A stretch of DNA of 64,000 nt from Theobroma cacao (GCF_000208745.1 NC_030851.1:35021856-35085855); one strand, 5' to 3'. Shown: positions 46,991-58,534, counted from the stretch's first letter. Program-made: numbers and translations. Notes: generated by a model from the sequence alone, not told the origin.

Positions 46991-48240
46991 CTTAAATTGT
47001 TGTATCTCATTCTTTCTCGATTTTTATCTATTTCAAGATCTTACGACGAAGCGGATTATTGGTAAAGGTCATGAGTTTGGAGGTCTCTACTACCTTGACA
47101 CAGAGGTGCCAAGATCCATTGCTTGTTCAAGTGTATTGACCCCCTTTGAGGTGCATTGTCGGTTGAGACATCCTTCTCTGTCTTCCTTAAAAAAATTATG
47201 TCCTCAATTTCAATATGTATCTTCGTTGGATTGTGAGTCATGTTAGTTTGCCAAACATCATCATCTCCCTTCAGTGTCTAGAGTCAATAAACGGACTATG
47301 TCCACTTTTGAGTTAGTCCATTCTGATGTTTAAGGTCCTTGTCCTATTGTGTCTGAATCTGGTTTTAAATACTTTGTTACTTTTATTGATAACTATTCTC
47401 GTGTCACTTGGCTATACTTAATGAAAAATCGTTCTGAATTATTTTCTATTTTTTGTGCCTTTTGTGCTGAAATAAAAACACAATTTAATATTCTGTGCGT
47501 ACATTGCGAAGTGATAATGCCAAAGAATATTTTTTCGATACGTTTCAGTCTTATATGATTCAGAATGGCATTTTTCATTAATCTTCTTGTATTGATACAC
47601 CCTCTCAAAATGGAGTTGTCGAGAGAAAAAATAAACATCTCTTTGAAGTAGCCCGAGCACTTCTTTTTTAGATGAAAGTTCCTAAACAATTTTGGGCTGA
47701 TGCTGTCTCCACAGCTTGTTTTCTGATTAATCGGATGCCTTCCTCTGTCTTTCATGGTGATATTCCTTATATTGTCCTATTTCCTTCCAAGTCTTTGTTT
47801 CCTATTGAACCTAGGATATTTGGTAGTACATGTTTTGTTCGTGATGTTCGTCCCCAAGTCACCAAATTAGATCCTAAATCTCTCAAGTGTGTTTTCCTTG
47901 GGTATTCTCGTCTTCAGAAAGGTTACAAATGTTATTCTCCTACTCTTAACCGATATCTTGTCTCTGCAAATGTCACTTTCCTTGACAATACTCCTTTCTT
48001 TTCCTCATCTTCTAGTTATGATCATTAGGGGGAGGAAGATCATCATCTATTAGTTTATATTGTAACCTATTCTGTCAATACCACAGATATTCTTGCACCT
48101 GATCCTGCACTTGCTCGACCACCTATTGTCCAAGTCTATTCCAAACGACTAAAGGCTCAGACCACATGCCCTTTACCAGTCCCTTCGTCGTTAGATCCAG
48201 TCTCTAGTGATCATGATCCTAGTCTTCATCTCCCTATTGC
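46991..48240 (+). pseudogene. copia-4 GAG-pre-integrase and integrase
   Basis: 47050-47246 holds the pre-integrase segment with 'LRHPSLSSLKKLCPQF' (normally LGHPS) and 'CESC', followed by a stop. The integrase core has 'ELVHSDV*GP' (first Asp, about 47310-47335) and 'YFVTFIDNYSRVTWLYLMK' (47370-47425). A frameshift near 47490 precedes 'LRSDNAKEYF' (second Asp, 47503-47530). Then come 'SQNGVVERKNKHLFEVARALLF' (catalytic Glu, 47605-47667) and 'QFWADAVSTACFLINRMPS' (47689-47745). The integrase C-terminal 'KCVFLGYSRLQKGYKCY' spans 47886-47936. All three catalytic acidic residues are still encoded, but in different frames and with stops. Confidence 0.88.
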
Positions 48241-48334
48241 TCTTCACAAAGGTAAACATTAGTGTACTTATCCTTTTTCATCGTTTGTTTTTTATGATCA
48301 CTTATCTTCTTCTTCTAGTTCATTTGTTGCATCC

Positions 48335-49010
48335 TTGGATTTTGTTTCAATTCCTAAAACTGTTCATAAAGCCTTGTCCTATTCTGGCTGGCATGCTGCT
48401 ATGGTAAAGGAGATGGTGGCTTTAGATGGTAATGGTACTTGGAATTTGGTAGATTTGCCTGCTAGGAAGAAAGCTATTAGGTGTAAATGGGTGTTTGCTG
48501 CAAAGGTAAATCCTGATGGATCAGTGGCTCGCCTTAAAGCCCGTCTTGTTGCTAAAGGGTATGCCCAGACTTATGGTGTTGATTATTTTGATACTTTCTC
48601 TCCAGTAGCTAAACTTACGTCTGTTCATTTATTCATCTCTATAGGGGCTACCTATGATTGGCCTTTACATCAATTAGATATCAAGAATGCTTTTTTACAT
48701 GGCGACCTCTAGGAGGAAGTGTATATGGAGTAACCACCTAGGTTTGTTGCTCAGGGGGAGTATGGAAAAGTCTGTCATCTTCGAAAATCCTTGTATGGCT
48801 TAAAACAAAGCCCCCGTGCTTGGTATGGCAAATTCAATGAGGCAGTTTAGGAGTTTGGGATGAAGAAGAGTAAGTGTGATCACTCAGTGTTTTATAGACA
48901 GTCTGAGGCAGGCATAATCTTACTAGTAGTGTATGTTAATGATATTGTCATTATTGGGAGTGACACTGCAAGTATTTCCATCTCTCAAATCCTTTCTTCA
49001 TACCTAGTTT
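48335..49010 (+). pseudogene. copia-4 reverse transcriptase
   Basis: 48335-48712 reads 'ALSYSGWHAAMVKEMVALDGNGTW', 'RCKWVFAAKVNPDGSVARLKARLVAKGYAQ' and 'HQLDIKNAFLHGDL' before a TAG. '[16 protein letters not shown]' follows (about 48788-48835). The catalytic box reads VVYVNDIVI (about 48926-48952), so the first Asp of YVDD has become Asn; this enzyme could not polymerise. A frameshift near 49010 leads into the RNase H-proximal part. Confidence 0.88.
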
Positions 49011-49022
49011 CAGACAAAAGAT

Positions 49023-49878
49023 TTGGGGTTGTTTAAGTATTTTTTGGGTGTTGAGGTGACAAGGAGTAAGAAAGGTATATTCTTGTCTCAAAGAAAATAT
49101 GTTCTTGACTTGTTGATTGAGACAAGAAAATTGGGTGCTAAGCTGTGTAATGCAACAATGACTCCTAATTTGCAACTTACAAAAGAAGATGGTGAATTGT
49201 TTGAAGACCTTGAAAAGTATAGAAGGCTGGTTAGAAAATTGAATTTTCTTATGGTGACTCGTCCTGATATTGCATACTTTGTTAACGTTGTCAATCAGTT
49301 TATGTTTGCTCGAATAATTAACCATTGGGCAGCTTTGGAACAAATCCTATGTTATTTGAAGGGGGCTCCAAGATGTGGTCTATTTTATGGAAATCATGGA
49401 CACACTAATATTGAATGTTTTTCAAATGTAGATTGGGCAGGTTCCAAGAGTGATAGGAGATCCACTACGGGGATATTGTGTTTTTATTGAAAGAAATCTA
49501 GTCTCATGGAAAAGTAAGAAGTAGAATGTAGTATCTCAATCTAGTGCAGAATCAAAATACAGAGCTATGGCACAAACTGTGTGTGAGGTAGTATGGATGC
49601 ATCAGCTATTAAGTGAAGTTGGTCTTAAGTTTTCTTTGCCGGCGAAGTTGTGGTGTGATAAACAAGATGCTCTCCATATTACCTTCAATCCTGTGTTTCA
49701 TGAACGAACTAAGCATATTGAAATTGATTGTCATTTTGCTCGTGAAAAGATTCAGCAAAAATTCATCTCTATAGGATATGTTAAAACTGAATACCAACTA
49801 GCAGATATCTTCACAAAAGCATTAAATGTACCTCGAGTTAATTATATTCGTAGTAAGCTGGGCATGATTAACATCTAG
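49023..49878 (+). pseudogene. copia-4 RT thumb/connection and RNase H
   Basis: 49023-49490: 'LFKYFLGVEV', 'GIFLSQRKYVLDLL', 'YRRLVRKLNFLMVTRPDIAYFVNVVNQF', 'WAALEQILCYLKGAP' and 'CFSNVDWAGSKSDRRSTTG' (the first RNase H Asp is in the NVDW position). After a frameshift 49567-49878 gives 'VVWMHQLLSEVGL', 'LWCDKQDALHITFNPVFHERTKHIEIDCHFARE' and the terminal 'YQLADIFTKAL'. The stop TAG at 49876-49878 is the natural end of pol, just before the PPT. Confidence 0.88.
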
Positions 49879-49885
49879 GCTCTAG

Positions 49886-49897
49886 CTTGAGGGGGAG
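49886..49897 (+). promoter_or_regulatory. Polypurine tract of copia-4
   Basis: CTTGAGGGGGAG lies directly against the 3' LTR start, the classic copia plus-strand primer. Confidence 0.9.
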
Positions 49898-50105
49898 TGT
49901 TATAGAATAGGAAATGTGTAAATATTCTTTTATTAATAAACGTGATTATAGGAATTAGAAATCACCATAATTATAGGAATTTTATTTTCTTTATTCTAGG
50001 GATTTTATTTTCTTTATTCTTTTCCTATTTTAGAGATGTTTAGGCTGTATATATAGATGATGTATTATGAATGAAATATGCTAAGTTTTCTCTTCCTAAA
50101 TAACA
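49898..50105 (+). repeat. 3' LTR of copia-4 (208 bp)
   Basis: Same ends as the 5' LTR. The two differ by a few substitutions and by the repeated 'gggattttattttctttattc' segment here. Followed by the target duplication agatg. Confidence 0.92.
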
Positions 50106-52575
50106 AGATGCAAGTACCTATTACAAAGTTTTGCTTAGATTGTATTCTAATTTAGCAGCAAGAACGACAATGAGTGAGCAATCATTTGGCTATGAGTGAT
50201 GGAGAAAAGACATTAAGCAAAGTTGAGACAACTTTGAAGTAGTTATCAATTGAAGAATCTCGAAGCTCCAATGATGGAAAACAAGTTTTTCAATTTGATA
50301 AAATGGACATGATGAGAAAAAAGGCAAAAAAGTCAAAAGAATCAAATGTAAATGGAAAAGTAAAGGAAATTGATCATCTAGTTGACCAAAAAATGCTTTA
50401 GAAAAAGCTAAAAGAAAGAAAAAAAGCTAAATTGATAAATTGGTAGAGACTCCACAAGTTTAAAAGGTAAAGGTAATAAATGCTTAATATTGTTTTATAT
50501 TATGTTTTGATTTTATTTTACTGTTATAATTTATAACCATGTATTCATTCTAATAATTACATAGGAATCAAGCCAAATTGCTCATCCTTCATACCATAGT
50601 ATTGCTAATGGATTCAATCAAAGTACTCAATCATTTCCATTTGCCCAGACAATTAAAAATATTATACTAGTAAAATTAAATTTTTATAATTTATATATCA
50701 CTTATATATTTAAATGTTCGACAAGAAACTCATTTTGACATCCATTAGTCAAATTTGGATATTTTGAATTCCTGTGGTTAACATTCAACATCTCAATTCA
50801 CATTGGTATTTGTAGTTTCATGATCCTATTTGAGTTTGATAAAGATTATTATCTTGTAGTTGATTTTCTTAACTTTTTGTGAACTCAAAGATCAAGCAAC
50901 AATGAGATACTAATTATGACAATTCTATCATGAATCATTCTACTATCACAAGTTTGGGGGATTTACTACAACTAATTTTTATATATTTAATAAATAATTT
51001 ACTTTTTTTTTATTTTTGATTATAATATTTATTTAATTTTTTATTTGTATGTATATATATAGGCTTAAATATCACAAGCTCCAATTTCAAAAAGAGAAAC
51101 TTCATAAGTAAATGAACAAGATAAATGAATTTGATTTATGGACAACAAACTTTTTTTGTGGATATGTCCACTACTCAAAGAAACGAAAGTATGAATAACC
51201 AAACAAAAAATTACATTGGTTATATATTATGATTTGTTATGTTTTTTTCCATCACTTTTGGAGATTGTTGGTAGACAACCGTTACGAAGAGTTGAAAGCT
51301 AACTACAAAGACAATCAAAGTAAGCCATCTTTGTCATTTCCAATGGAGATATTGATGCATGCAGCATATGTGTATACTTTAATAGTGTTAAAATTGTTTG
51401 CTAATAAACCTTAGCTTATTTGGGATTGTGAGTTGTACACTACTGAAATTGTTGAGAGTACTACTAGTTACAAAGTCATTCTTCTAAGAAAACCTCGTCA
51501 TTATACAATTAAATATGACTCATCAAATTGAACAATCACTTGTAGTTGTAAGAAACTTGAATATGATGGTATTAATTTTATGTGCTCATGCTTTTAAGGT
51601 GCTTTTTCTTTTCAGAATTTTAAAGGAGTTCCAAATTAATACATATTAAAAAGATGGACTAAAAATGTAAAGATTGGAGTTGTGGTAAATTCTTTTGCAT
51701 TTATTAGATCAAATGATCCTAAAGAAGATGCAAGTACCTATTACAAAGTTTTGCTTAGATGGTATTCTAATATAACAGCAAGAGCGGCAATGAGTGAACA
51801 ATCATTTGGCTACGAGTGATGAAGGAAAAACATTAAGCAAAGTTGAAACAACTTTGAAGTAGTTATCAATTGAAGAATCTTAAAGCTCTAATGATGGATA
51901 ACAAGTTTGTCAATTTGATAAAATGGACATGATGAGAAAGAAGGCAAAAAAGTCAAAAAATCAAATGTAAATCTAATAGTAAAGGAGATTGATCATCTAG
52001 TTGACGAAAAAGTACTTTAGAAAAAGCTAGAAGAAAGAAAAAATGTCAAATTAATACATTGGTAGAGACTCCACAAGTTTAAAAGGTAAAGGTAATAAAT
52101 GCTTAATATTGTTTTATATTATGTTTTGATTTTATTTTATTGTTATAATTTTCTTTTAGTCTATATAACCATGTATTCATTCTGATAATTACATAAGAAT
52201 CAAGCCAAATTGCTCATCTTTCGTACCATAGCACTGCTAATGGATTCAATCAAAGTACTCAATCATTTCCATTTGCCTCGATAATTAAAAATATTATACT
52301 AGTACAATTAAATTCTTATATTTTATGTATCACTTATATATTTAAATGTTCGACAAGAAACTCATTTTGACATTCATTAGTCAAATTTGGATATTTTGAA
52401 TTCCTGTGGTTAACATTCAACATCTCAATTCACATTGGTATTTTAGTTTCATGATCCTATTTGAGTTTGATAAAGATTATTATCTTGTAGTTGATTTTCT
52501 TAACTTTTTGTGAACTCAAAGATCAAGCAACAATGAGATTCTAATTATGACAAATCTATCATGAATCATTCTACT

Positions 52576-54850
52576 TGTCATAACGTGCGGGTCCGGGAAC
52601 TCGTCTGCTAGACGCAGGTGAAAATTAAATGAGTTTAGGAGTCGCCACCAATCTTTTTTATCTAGGTGTGATTGGTCACCTATTAACCCGATTCTAATCG
52701 ACGAAGTCCTAAATTAATTTTAGGTCCCTCGAAAGAACGAGAACTGATCCACGTTTTTTTAGAGATGGGTTCGGAAGTGAGGTTACGCACGGAGAAGGAT
52801 TAGCACCTCCGTAGCGCCCGTTCCATGAACGATACCATTTAATCTTAAGTTATCCTATTATAGCCTACTTTTGATTTAATCCCTACTTATTAACTAATTT
52901 TTTTATTAAATTGACTAATTGAGTTTTTTTTGGTTTTAAGTATACACATGATGCAAACGTAAAATGATGTTATGACTTGTTTATTTTAAATAATGGAGTC
53001 AGTAATCTTTTATTGGAAAATTATTCGAAGACCATCCCAACGCTTTGGTGAAGTCTCGAAATTCTCCTCACCTAGAGATATCCCCGGAAGAACTCGTCTC
53101 TACAAGCTCATCGGGAAATCCCATCATCGAAACTCCCGCACCATTTGCAAGATAAATGTGGCATGCTATGACAGGATAAAATGATGATATCTACATGCAC
53201 ACGTTTATTGACTTAAGTGGTTTATAATTCACCCAATTATGTGTTTAATAATAATTTTTTTTATGGATTATTTATTATTTTTTATATTTTTTATTTTTTT
53301 TGTTTTCTATTTAAATCCATATCCTTTAATTAACGTTGTTGGTTAATTTTTTACTTGATTATATAACTTATCAAGTAAACAATTAATTAATTTTTTCAAA
53401 CGATTAAATTAACTTTATTTAGTAATATTTATTTAAGCTAATTAACTAATTTAAGTTTGGATGCAACATTATGTAAATTTATTTTTTTTTAACAATGACT
53501 ATTTGACTTAATGGGTATTGGAGTTTAGAGTTCGGATTTATCCCAACGCTTCGGTGAAAATCTGTCTCAAACTTCGTACCCAAAAAAAAAATCCATTTAA
53601 AAGAGGCAACTCTTTACCTTTCTTAGATGAAATTTCTCAAACAATCATCTCATTTTTCTTATAATTTTTTATATTTGTATCATGTCGTTTTTTATTTTTA
53701 TTTTTTATTTATATATATATATATATATATATTATTTACAAGTATCTAAATATGAATATTGATCCCAATTATATATATATATTTATTTACTATTACAACC
53801 ATTATCATCTTTTTAGTATTTTTTTTTATTTTTTTTTGGATATTTGTTTATATCCAATTTTTATCAAATATTTACGCATATTTTCATCTACCACTTTATA
53901 TTTTGTTGTTATTTTTCTACTTTGAAATATCACATAATCTCTACATAATATATTTTTTGTCTTAATTATTATCCTTATGCTCCTAATAATATGTCTTTAA
54001 CATAAATAATTGAGCCACTACAATGAATAAAAATAAAAAAAAATTAAAGTAAAAAGGCATGTAAGTTAGATCTTACCTTGTGTAGGTTTAGATTAACCCA
54101 AAAAGGATAAAATTATATGGGCTAAGGCAAGCCACCAAAGGTACAACAACATACAAAAATTTCTCAAAAAAATACGTGAGAACCCCCCACCTCCTTTCTC
54201 CTTTTTCTTTTTTTCTTTTTTCTTTCTTTCTTTCATTTCCTTTCTCTTTCTTCTTTCTTTCATTTTCTTTCTTTCTTTCTCTCCTAGCCGCTCCCCCCTT
54301 CTTATCTCTTTCTTTTTCTTTTCTCTTTCTTTTTTTTTTCTTTCTTCTCATTTCTTTCCCCCGCTGGCCTCTCCTTTCTTTTTCCTCTTTCTTTCTTCCC
54401 CCTTCTCTTTCTCTTCTTTCTCCCTGCCGGGGCGTCGCACTCTTCTCCTCTTCTTTCTCCCTCTTCTTCTTTGTTTTTTTTGTGTTTGATTCTTTTTCGA
54501 TTTTTTGGTGGATGGATCTTTTTCTATGTGGCTCAAGTAGCTTGTTGTTGGTAGATTTTTTTGATATGTGGTTCTCCCCTTTTTTGGTTTTGCAGGTTCC
54601 ATTTTAACAGCTGGGTTGTCTAAAAATTTGGACAACCCGGCAATGAGATTCTGGCATCAAGGAGTTGGTGGCGAGAGCCCAATCACGTATGGTGGTTGGG
54701 GAAGGGATGGCTGGGCGTACGCCCAACCATACCTCTCTTCTTCTTTTTTTTTTTTTTAATTTTTTATTATTTTCTTTATTTATTTTTCATATATTTTATT
54801 TTGTTTTATTATAATTTAAATTTTTTTATTTATTTTTTTAGGTGTCTCCA
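52576..54850 (-). repeat. 3' LTR of the Tat-type element (2,275 bp)
   Basis: On the minus strand it begins TGGAGACACC (54850), right after the PPT, and ends ...GTTATGACA (52576). 'TGTAGACACC'-like starts are usual for this element type. Contents include 'ggagtcgccaccaatc' (about 52640), two matching 'atcccaacgctttggtga' / 'atcccaacgcttcggtga' boxes (about 53034 and 53541), a (TA)n run (53710-53731) and a pyrimidine-rich tract (54177-54470). No gene inside. Confidence 0.82.
54177..54470. repeat. Pyrimidine-rich (CTTT/CCTTTCT) low-complexity tract in the LTR
   Basis: Almost 300 bases of C and T on the plus strand. It creates long spurious open frames on both strands (Phe/Ser/Leu-rich or Lys/Glu-rich). 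On the element's own strand it is a purine tract. Confidence 0.85.
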
Positions 54851-54864
54851 GTTGCCCCTCTTTG
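54851..54864 (-). promoter_or_regulatory. Polypurine tract of the Tat-type element
   Basis: The minus strand reads CAAAGAGGGGCAAC directly before the LTR start TGGAGACACC. Confidence 0.85.
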
Positions 54865-54934
54865 TACATTCTTGAGAATCAAGAATAGTGCAAAGACGTA
54901 GACACCGCATTTGACTTATCTCGAAGCCTGTTGA

Positions 54935-55398
54935 TTTAATCAATTCGATCTAGGCTCGATTTATCTCAAAATAAGTTCGATTTAAACAAAAATGAAATTT
55001 CTAGACTTGATCTGGGCTTGACCCATGTTAGAACAAATTCGATTAAAATTCTTAGACTTAATCTTGGCTCGACCTATCTCACAACAGGTTTGATTTAAAC
55101 AAAATTGAAATTTCTAAACTGAATCTAGGCTCGACCCATATTAGAACAAATTCAATTAAAATTCTTAGATTTAATCTAGGCTCGACCTATCTCACAACAG
55201 ATTCGATTTAAACAAAATTAACATTCCTAGACTTAATCTAGGCTCGACCTATCTCACAACAGGTTCGATTTAAACAAAATTAAAATTCCTAGACTTAATC
55301 TAGGCTCGACCTATCTCACAACAAGTTCGATTTAAAAATTAAAATTTCTAGACTTAATCTAGGCTCGACCTATCTCACAATAGGTTTGATTTAATTCT
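54935..55398 (-). repeat. Eight tandem ~56-61-bp repeats in the 3' UTR
   Basis: Units are marked by 'taggctcgac' or variants at about 54951, 55012, 55068, 55127, 55180, 55239, 55299 and 55351. Two variants alternate in the first part: 'cctatctcacaacaggttcgatttaaac' and 'cccatrttagaacaaattcgattaaa'. The last four units are all of the first type, suggesting two rounds of expansion. Tat elements commonly carry such arrays between integrase and the LTR. Confidence 0.85.
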
Positions 55399-56309
55399 TT
55401 AATGCTAACTTAATTGGAATAACATGAAATGAAAAGACTCAAATCCTTTCATTGAAATTTTACAATCTCAACATTTTAGGTCGAGTGAATTTCGACCCTC
55501 AAAGCTTGGGACATGAATTAATTTTGATTCTTGTCGAGTGCATGGCTAGGCATGTATGCATGATTGACATGATGAAACGTTTTCATGTTTATGATTCATT
55601 AAGGTTCCAAGACCTTTCTCTTGCTTCATCCGATTTTTCACTGTAGCTTTCAATGACCTTCGTCTTGTGCCTTTCTTCTGGAGGCTTTAGGTAACTCTGG
55701 ATTTTCCCTAAGCACCTTTTCTTTTGACATTTGATTTTGCCCTAAGTTTAAGGCTCCGCCATTCTTTTTCTTCGTTATTAAGTCTTTTGCTGAACAATGA
55801 GTATAGTTCCTTGCTTAATTAGTTTATTTCTTTTACCAGTCATCATTAATTTCCATGACAGCCATTATGTGAAATCAATGGGATAGTAAAGAACAAAAGG
55901 GTTAAAATAGAGAGGCGAAGGAGAATTTCATATATGAGATGTCAGATATTTCAAGGCAAAAAAGAATTTACAGGGCCAACATTAGATCTTTAAGTAATGA
56001 ACACCTAGACCACTCAGAGAAAACAATCTGATATTCGACTTCAAGAATTGTCCTTGATTGATGCTTTGAGCAAATCTGTAGGTTGCAGACTCCTTAACTT
56101 CCCCTACTTTGCGAAATTGTGGAACTCCATATATGGTGTATTTCTACCTCAATCTTGTGTTTCTTTTAGGCTGACATCCTCAAATTCCATTCTAACTTCT
56201 TGTTTTTCAGCCTCAAGCTGCCCTTTTTGGGTTTTCAGCATGAGCCTCCTCCTTTAGGTACGAGCTGCCCTTTTCGGGTTTTCAGCATGAACCCCTTTCG
56301 TTTTTTTTT
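55399..56309 (-). other. 3' untranslated region of the Tat-type element
   Basis: Lies between the integrase stop and the tandem repeats. A short duplicated phrase 'ctgcccttttcgggttttcagcatga' occurs twice near 56218-56290. No gene recognised. Confidence 0.65.
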
Positions 56310-57712
56310 TTAAGCATAGTACTTTTTCACCGCATCCGCATTTATCGGATTAGGCAGATCTCCCTCATCCATGTCAGCCAAAATCAAAACTCTTCCTGAA
56401 AAAGCCTTCTTTACCACATATGGCCCTTCCCAATTCGGCATCCACTTTCCCTGAAAATCAGTTTGATTAGGGAGTATTCTCTTAAGAACCAACTCTCCTT
56501 CTCGGAATTGCCTGGGACGAACTTTTTTCTCGTATGCTCGCATCATCCTTCGTTGGTACATCTGGCCATGACAAAGAGCCGCAAGCCTTTTCTCCTCAAT
56601 CAGATTCAATCACTCGTAGCGGGAGCGGACCCACTCAGCATCTTCCAATTCTTTTTCCATCAACACCCTCAATGATGGGATTTCTACTTCAACAGGTAGA
56701 ACTACTTCTGTACCATATACTAATGAGTACGGAGTTGCCCCGGTGGAGGTACGCACAGAAGTTCGATATGCATGCAAGGCAAAAGGAAGTTTCTCATGCA
56801 GTCTTTATAAACTTCAGTCATATTTTCGACAATCTTTTTGATGTTTTTGTTGGCTGCCTCTACCATTCTGTTCATCTTCGGACGGTAAGTTGTCGAGTTA
56901 TGATGCTTGATCTTGAATTTAGCGCAAACATCCTTCACCATCGCACCATTCAAATTGCTTACGTTATCCGTAATGATCCTTTCTAGAAGCCCATACCGAC
57001 ATATGATCTCCTTTTGGATGAACCTGCACACCACCTTTTGTGTCACATTGGCATAGGAAGCTGCTTCTACCCATTTCGTGAAATAATCAATGGCCACCAA
57101 TATGAATCGATGTCCATTAGAGGCTTTTGGCGTAATAAGTCCAATCACATCCATTCCCCACATTGAAAATGGCCAAGGTGCTATGAAAACGTGCAATGGG
57201 GCTGGTGGAGCATGGATTCTATCAGCGTATACTTGACACTTGTGTCATTTTCGAGTAAAGTTTATGCAGTCTGATTCCAATGTCAACCAATAATAACCAG
57301 CTCTCATAATTTGTCTAGCCAACATATGTCCATTAGCATAAGCTCCACAAGTTCCTTCGTGGACTTCTTTCATTATTTTGTTGGCTTTCGTAACATCCAC
57401 ACATCTCAAAAGTACTTGATCTAGACTCCTTTTGTATAGCACTTCTCCGCTAAGGAAGAAACCCATTGCTAATTTTTTAAGAGTTCGTTTATCATTGTCC
57501 GTGATATTCTCAAGATATACCTGGTGCTTGATGTATTGCATGATATCATGATACCACGGCTTACCATCAACCTCTTCCTCAACATTCAAGCAGTGTGCGG
57601 AGACTTCACAGACTTTTAAATCAAAAGGGCGTACATCAGTCGCTTCTTTTATTCTGAACATTGCTGCGATAGTGGCCAAAGCATCAGTAATCTGATTTTC
57701 TTCTCGAGGCAA
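56310..57712 (-). pseudogene. Tat-type element integrase (zinc domain, DDE core, C-terminal domain)
   Basis: 57712-57245 opens 'MPREENQITDALATIAAMF' (end of the archaeal-type RNase H region). It ends in the integrase zinc domain 'HEGTCGAYANGHMLARQIMRAGYYW', with the downstream 'DCINF' Cys; a TGA interrupts just before 'HKCQVY'. 57196-56720 is the core: 'FSMWGMDVIGLI' (first Asp, residue about 16), 'RIITDNVSNLNG' (second Asp; intact relatives usually have DNGS) and 'PKMNRMVEAANKNIKKIV' (Glu). 56609-56310 is the C-terminal domain: 'VRPRQFREGELVLKRI' and 'GKWMPNWEGPYVVKKAF', ending 'NADAVKKYY' and TAA. The three parts are in different frames, with a stop and frameshifts between, so the enzyme is inactive. 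Integrase would insert the element cDNA into the genome. Confidence 0.9.
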
Positions 57713-57736
57713 GTGGTTGAAGCTGATTTCTTTGAA

Positions 57737-58534
57737 CTATTTGCTTAATTCTGTAACCAGCTTTTTATATGGAACTAGTTTAGAATCTCTAATTTCCCAT
57801 TCACCTCTCATTTGACATATCACCAAAGCCGAATCTCTGTAAACATCTATTGCGTCAGCCTTCATCTCGATTGCTGCTTGTAATCCCATTACCAACGCTT
57901 CATACTCCGCCATATTATTAGTACAATTGAAATTCAATCTCGTTGTGGCTGGATAATACTTTTCATTTGGAGAAATCAACACTGCCCCAATTCCGTGCCC
58001 CAAAGCATTGGATGCTCCATCAAAATACATCTTCCATGGATTAAGTTCATTGGGACCATCATTTTCTATGTGTAAGACGGTTATCAAATCTTCATCTGGA
58101 AAATCGAAACTTACAGATTGATAATCCTCATTAGCTCGATCTGCAAGGAAATCAGCGATGGCGCTCTCTTTGATTGATTTTTGGGACACATACACAATAT
58201 CATACTCAGACAATAGCACTTGCCATCGAGCTATTCTTCCAGACAGGCAGGGTTTTTCAAAAATATACTTGATGGGATCTAATTTCGCCACCAACCATGT
58301 TGTGTGATACAACATATACTGTCGAAGCCTCTGGGAGGTCCATGCTGGCGCACAACACATCTTTTCAAGCGCAGAATATTTGGACTCATACTCCATGAAC
58401 TTCTTGCTCAAGTAATATACGGCCCGTTCTTTCTTCTCTGTTCCATCATGTTGTCCTAACACACATCCCATAGAATTCTTGTTCACAGTCAAATACAAAA
58501 TAAGAGGTTTGCCGGTCATCGGTGGCACCAACAT
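57737..58534 (-). pseudogene. Tat-type element RNase H plus archaeal-type RNase H
   Basis: One open frame of 265 codons. The first half is the normal gypsy RNase H: 'LILYLTVNKNSMGCVLGQHDG', 'AVYYLSKKFMEYESKYSALEKMC' and a tether region 'IFEKPCLSGRIARWQVLLSEYDI'. The second half starts at about residue 167 with 'WKMYFDGASNALGHGIGAVLISP' (first catalytic Asp), then 'NMAEYEALVMGLQAAIE' (Glu) and 'DAIDVYRDSALVICQM' (Asp). This is the archaeal-type RNase H acquired by the Tat lineage. In the first half the residue at the usual Asp-Ala-Ser position is V-N-K, so it has probably lost activity. A stop separates it from the RT part to the right. Confidence 0.9.

Larger units (their letters stand above)
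45361..50105 (+). mobile_element. Nearly full-length Ty1/copia retrotransposon (copia-4, 4,745 bp)
   Basis: LTRs 45361-45570 and 49898-50105, PBS, gag, protease, integrase, RT, RNase H and PPT are all present in copia order. Flanking sequence is tgatg at left and agatg at right, a 5-bp target duplication with one mismatch. The uninterrupted target in units A and C reads aagaaaatgcaag and aagaagatgcaag. LTRs are very similar apart from one indel region near the centre, making this one of the younger insertions in the window. It is still inactive: about fifteen in-frame stops and three frameshifts. Confidence 0.93.
43145..52575 (+). repeat. Tandem array of ~1,617-bp FAR1-like units, three copies, split by copia-4 and cut by the gypsy element
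   Basis: Unit A 43145-44761, unit B 44762-51129 (holding copia-4), unit C 51130-52575 (truncated by the gypsy LTR). Starts are marked by 'tttgatttatggac'. Period A-B is 1,617 and B-C is 1,618 after removing copia-4 and one target duplication. Each unit contains 'cactactcaaagaa', 'gagatattgatgcatgcagcatatgtgtatac', a 'gcaatgagtgagcaatcatttggcta' block, a 'caatttgataaaatgga' block encoding a FAR1-like Lys-rich tail, and non-coding AT-rich sequence. All frames have stops. Confidence 0.88.

Noticed and set aside
54088..54635. Long open frames on both strands (Phe/Ser/Leu-rich on plus, Lys/Glu/Arg-rich on minus)
   Set aside because: They fall in a CT-repeat tract inside the gypsy LTR; low-complexity translation on both strands is expected there.
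54935..55398. Regular direct repeats that could suggest a CRISPR array
   Set aside because: Units are contiguous 56-61-base tandem repeats without unique spacers, in a plant retrotransposon 3' UTR.
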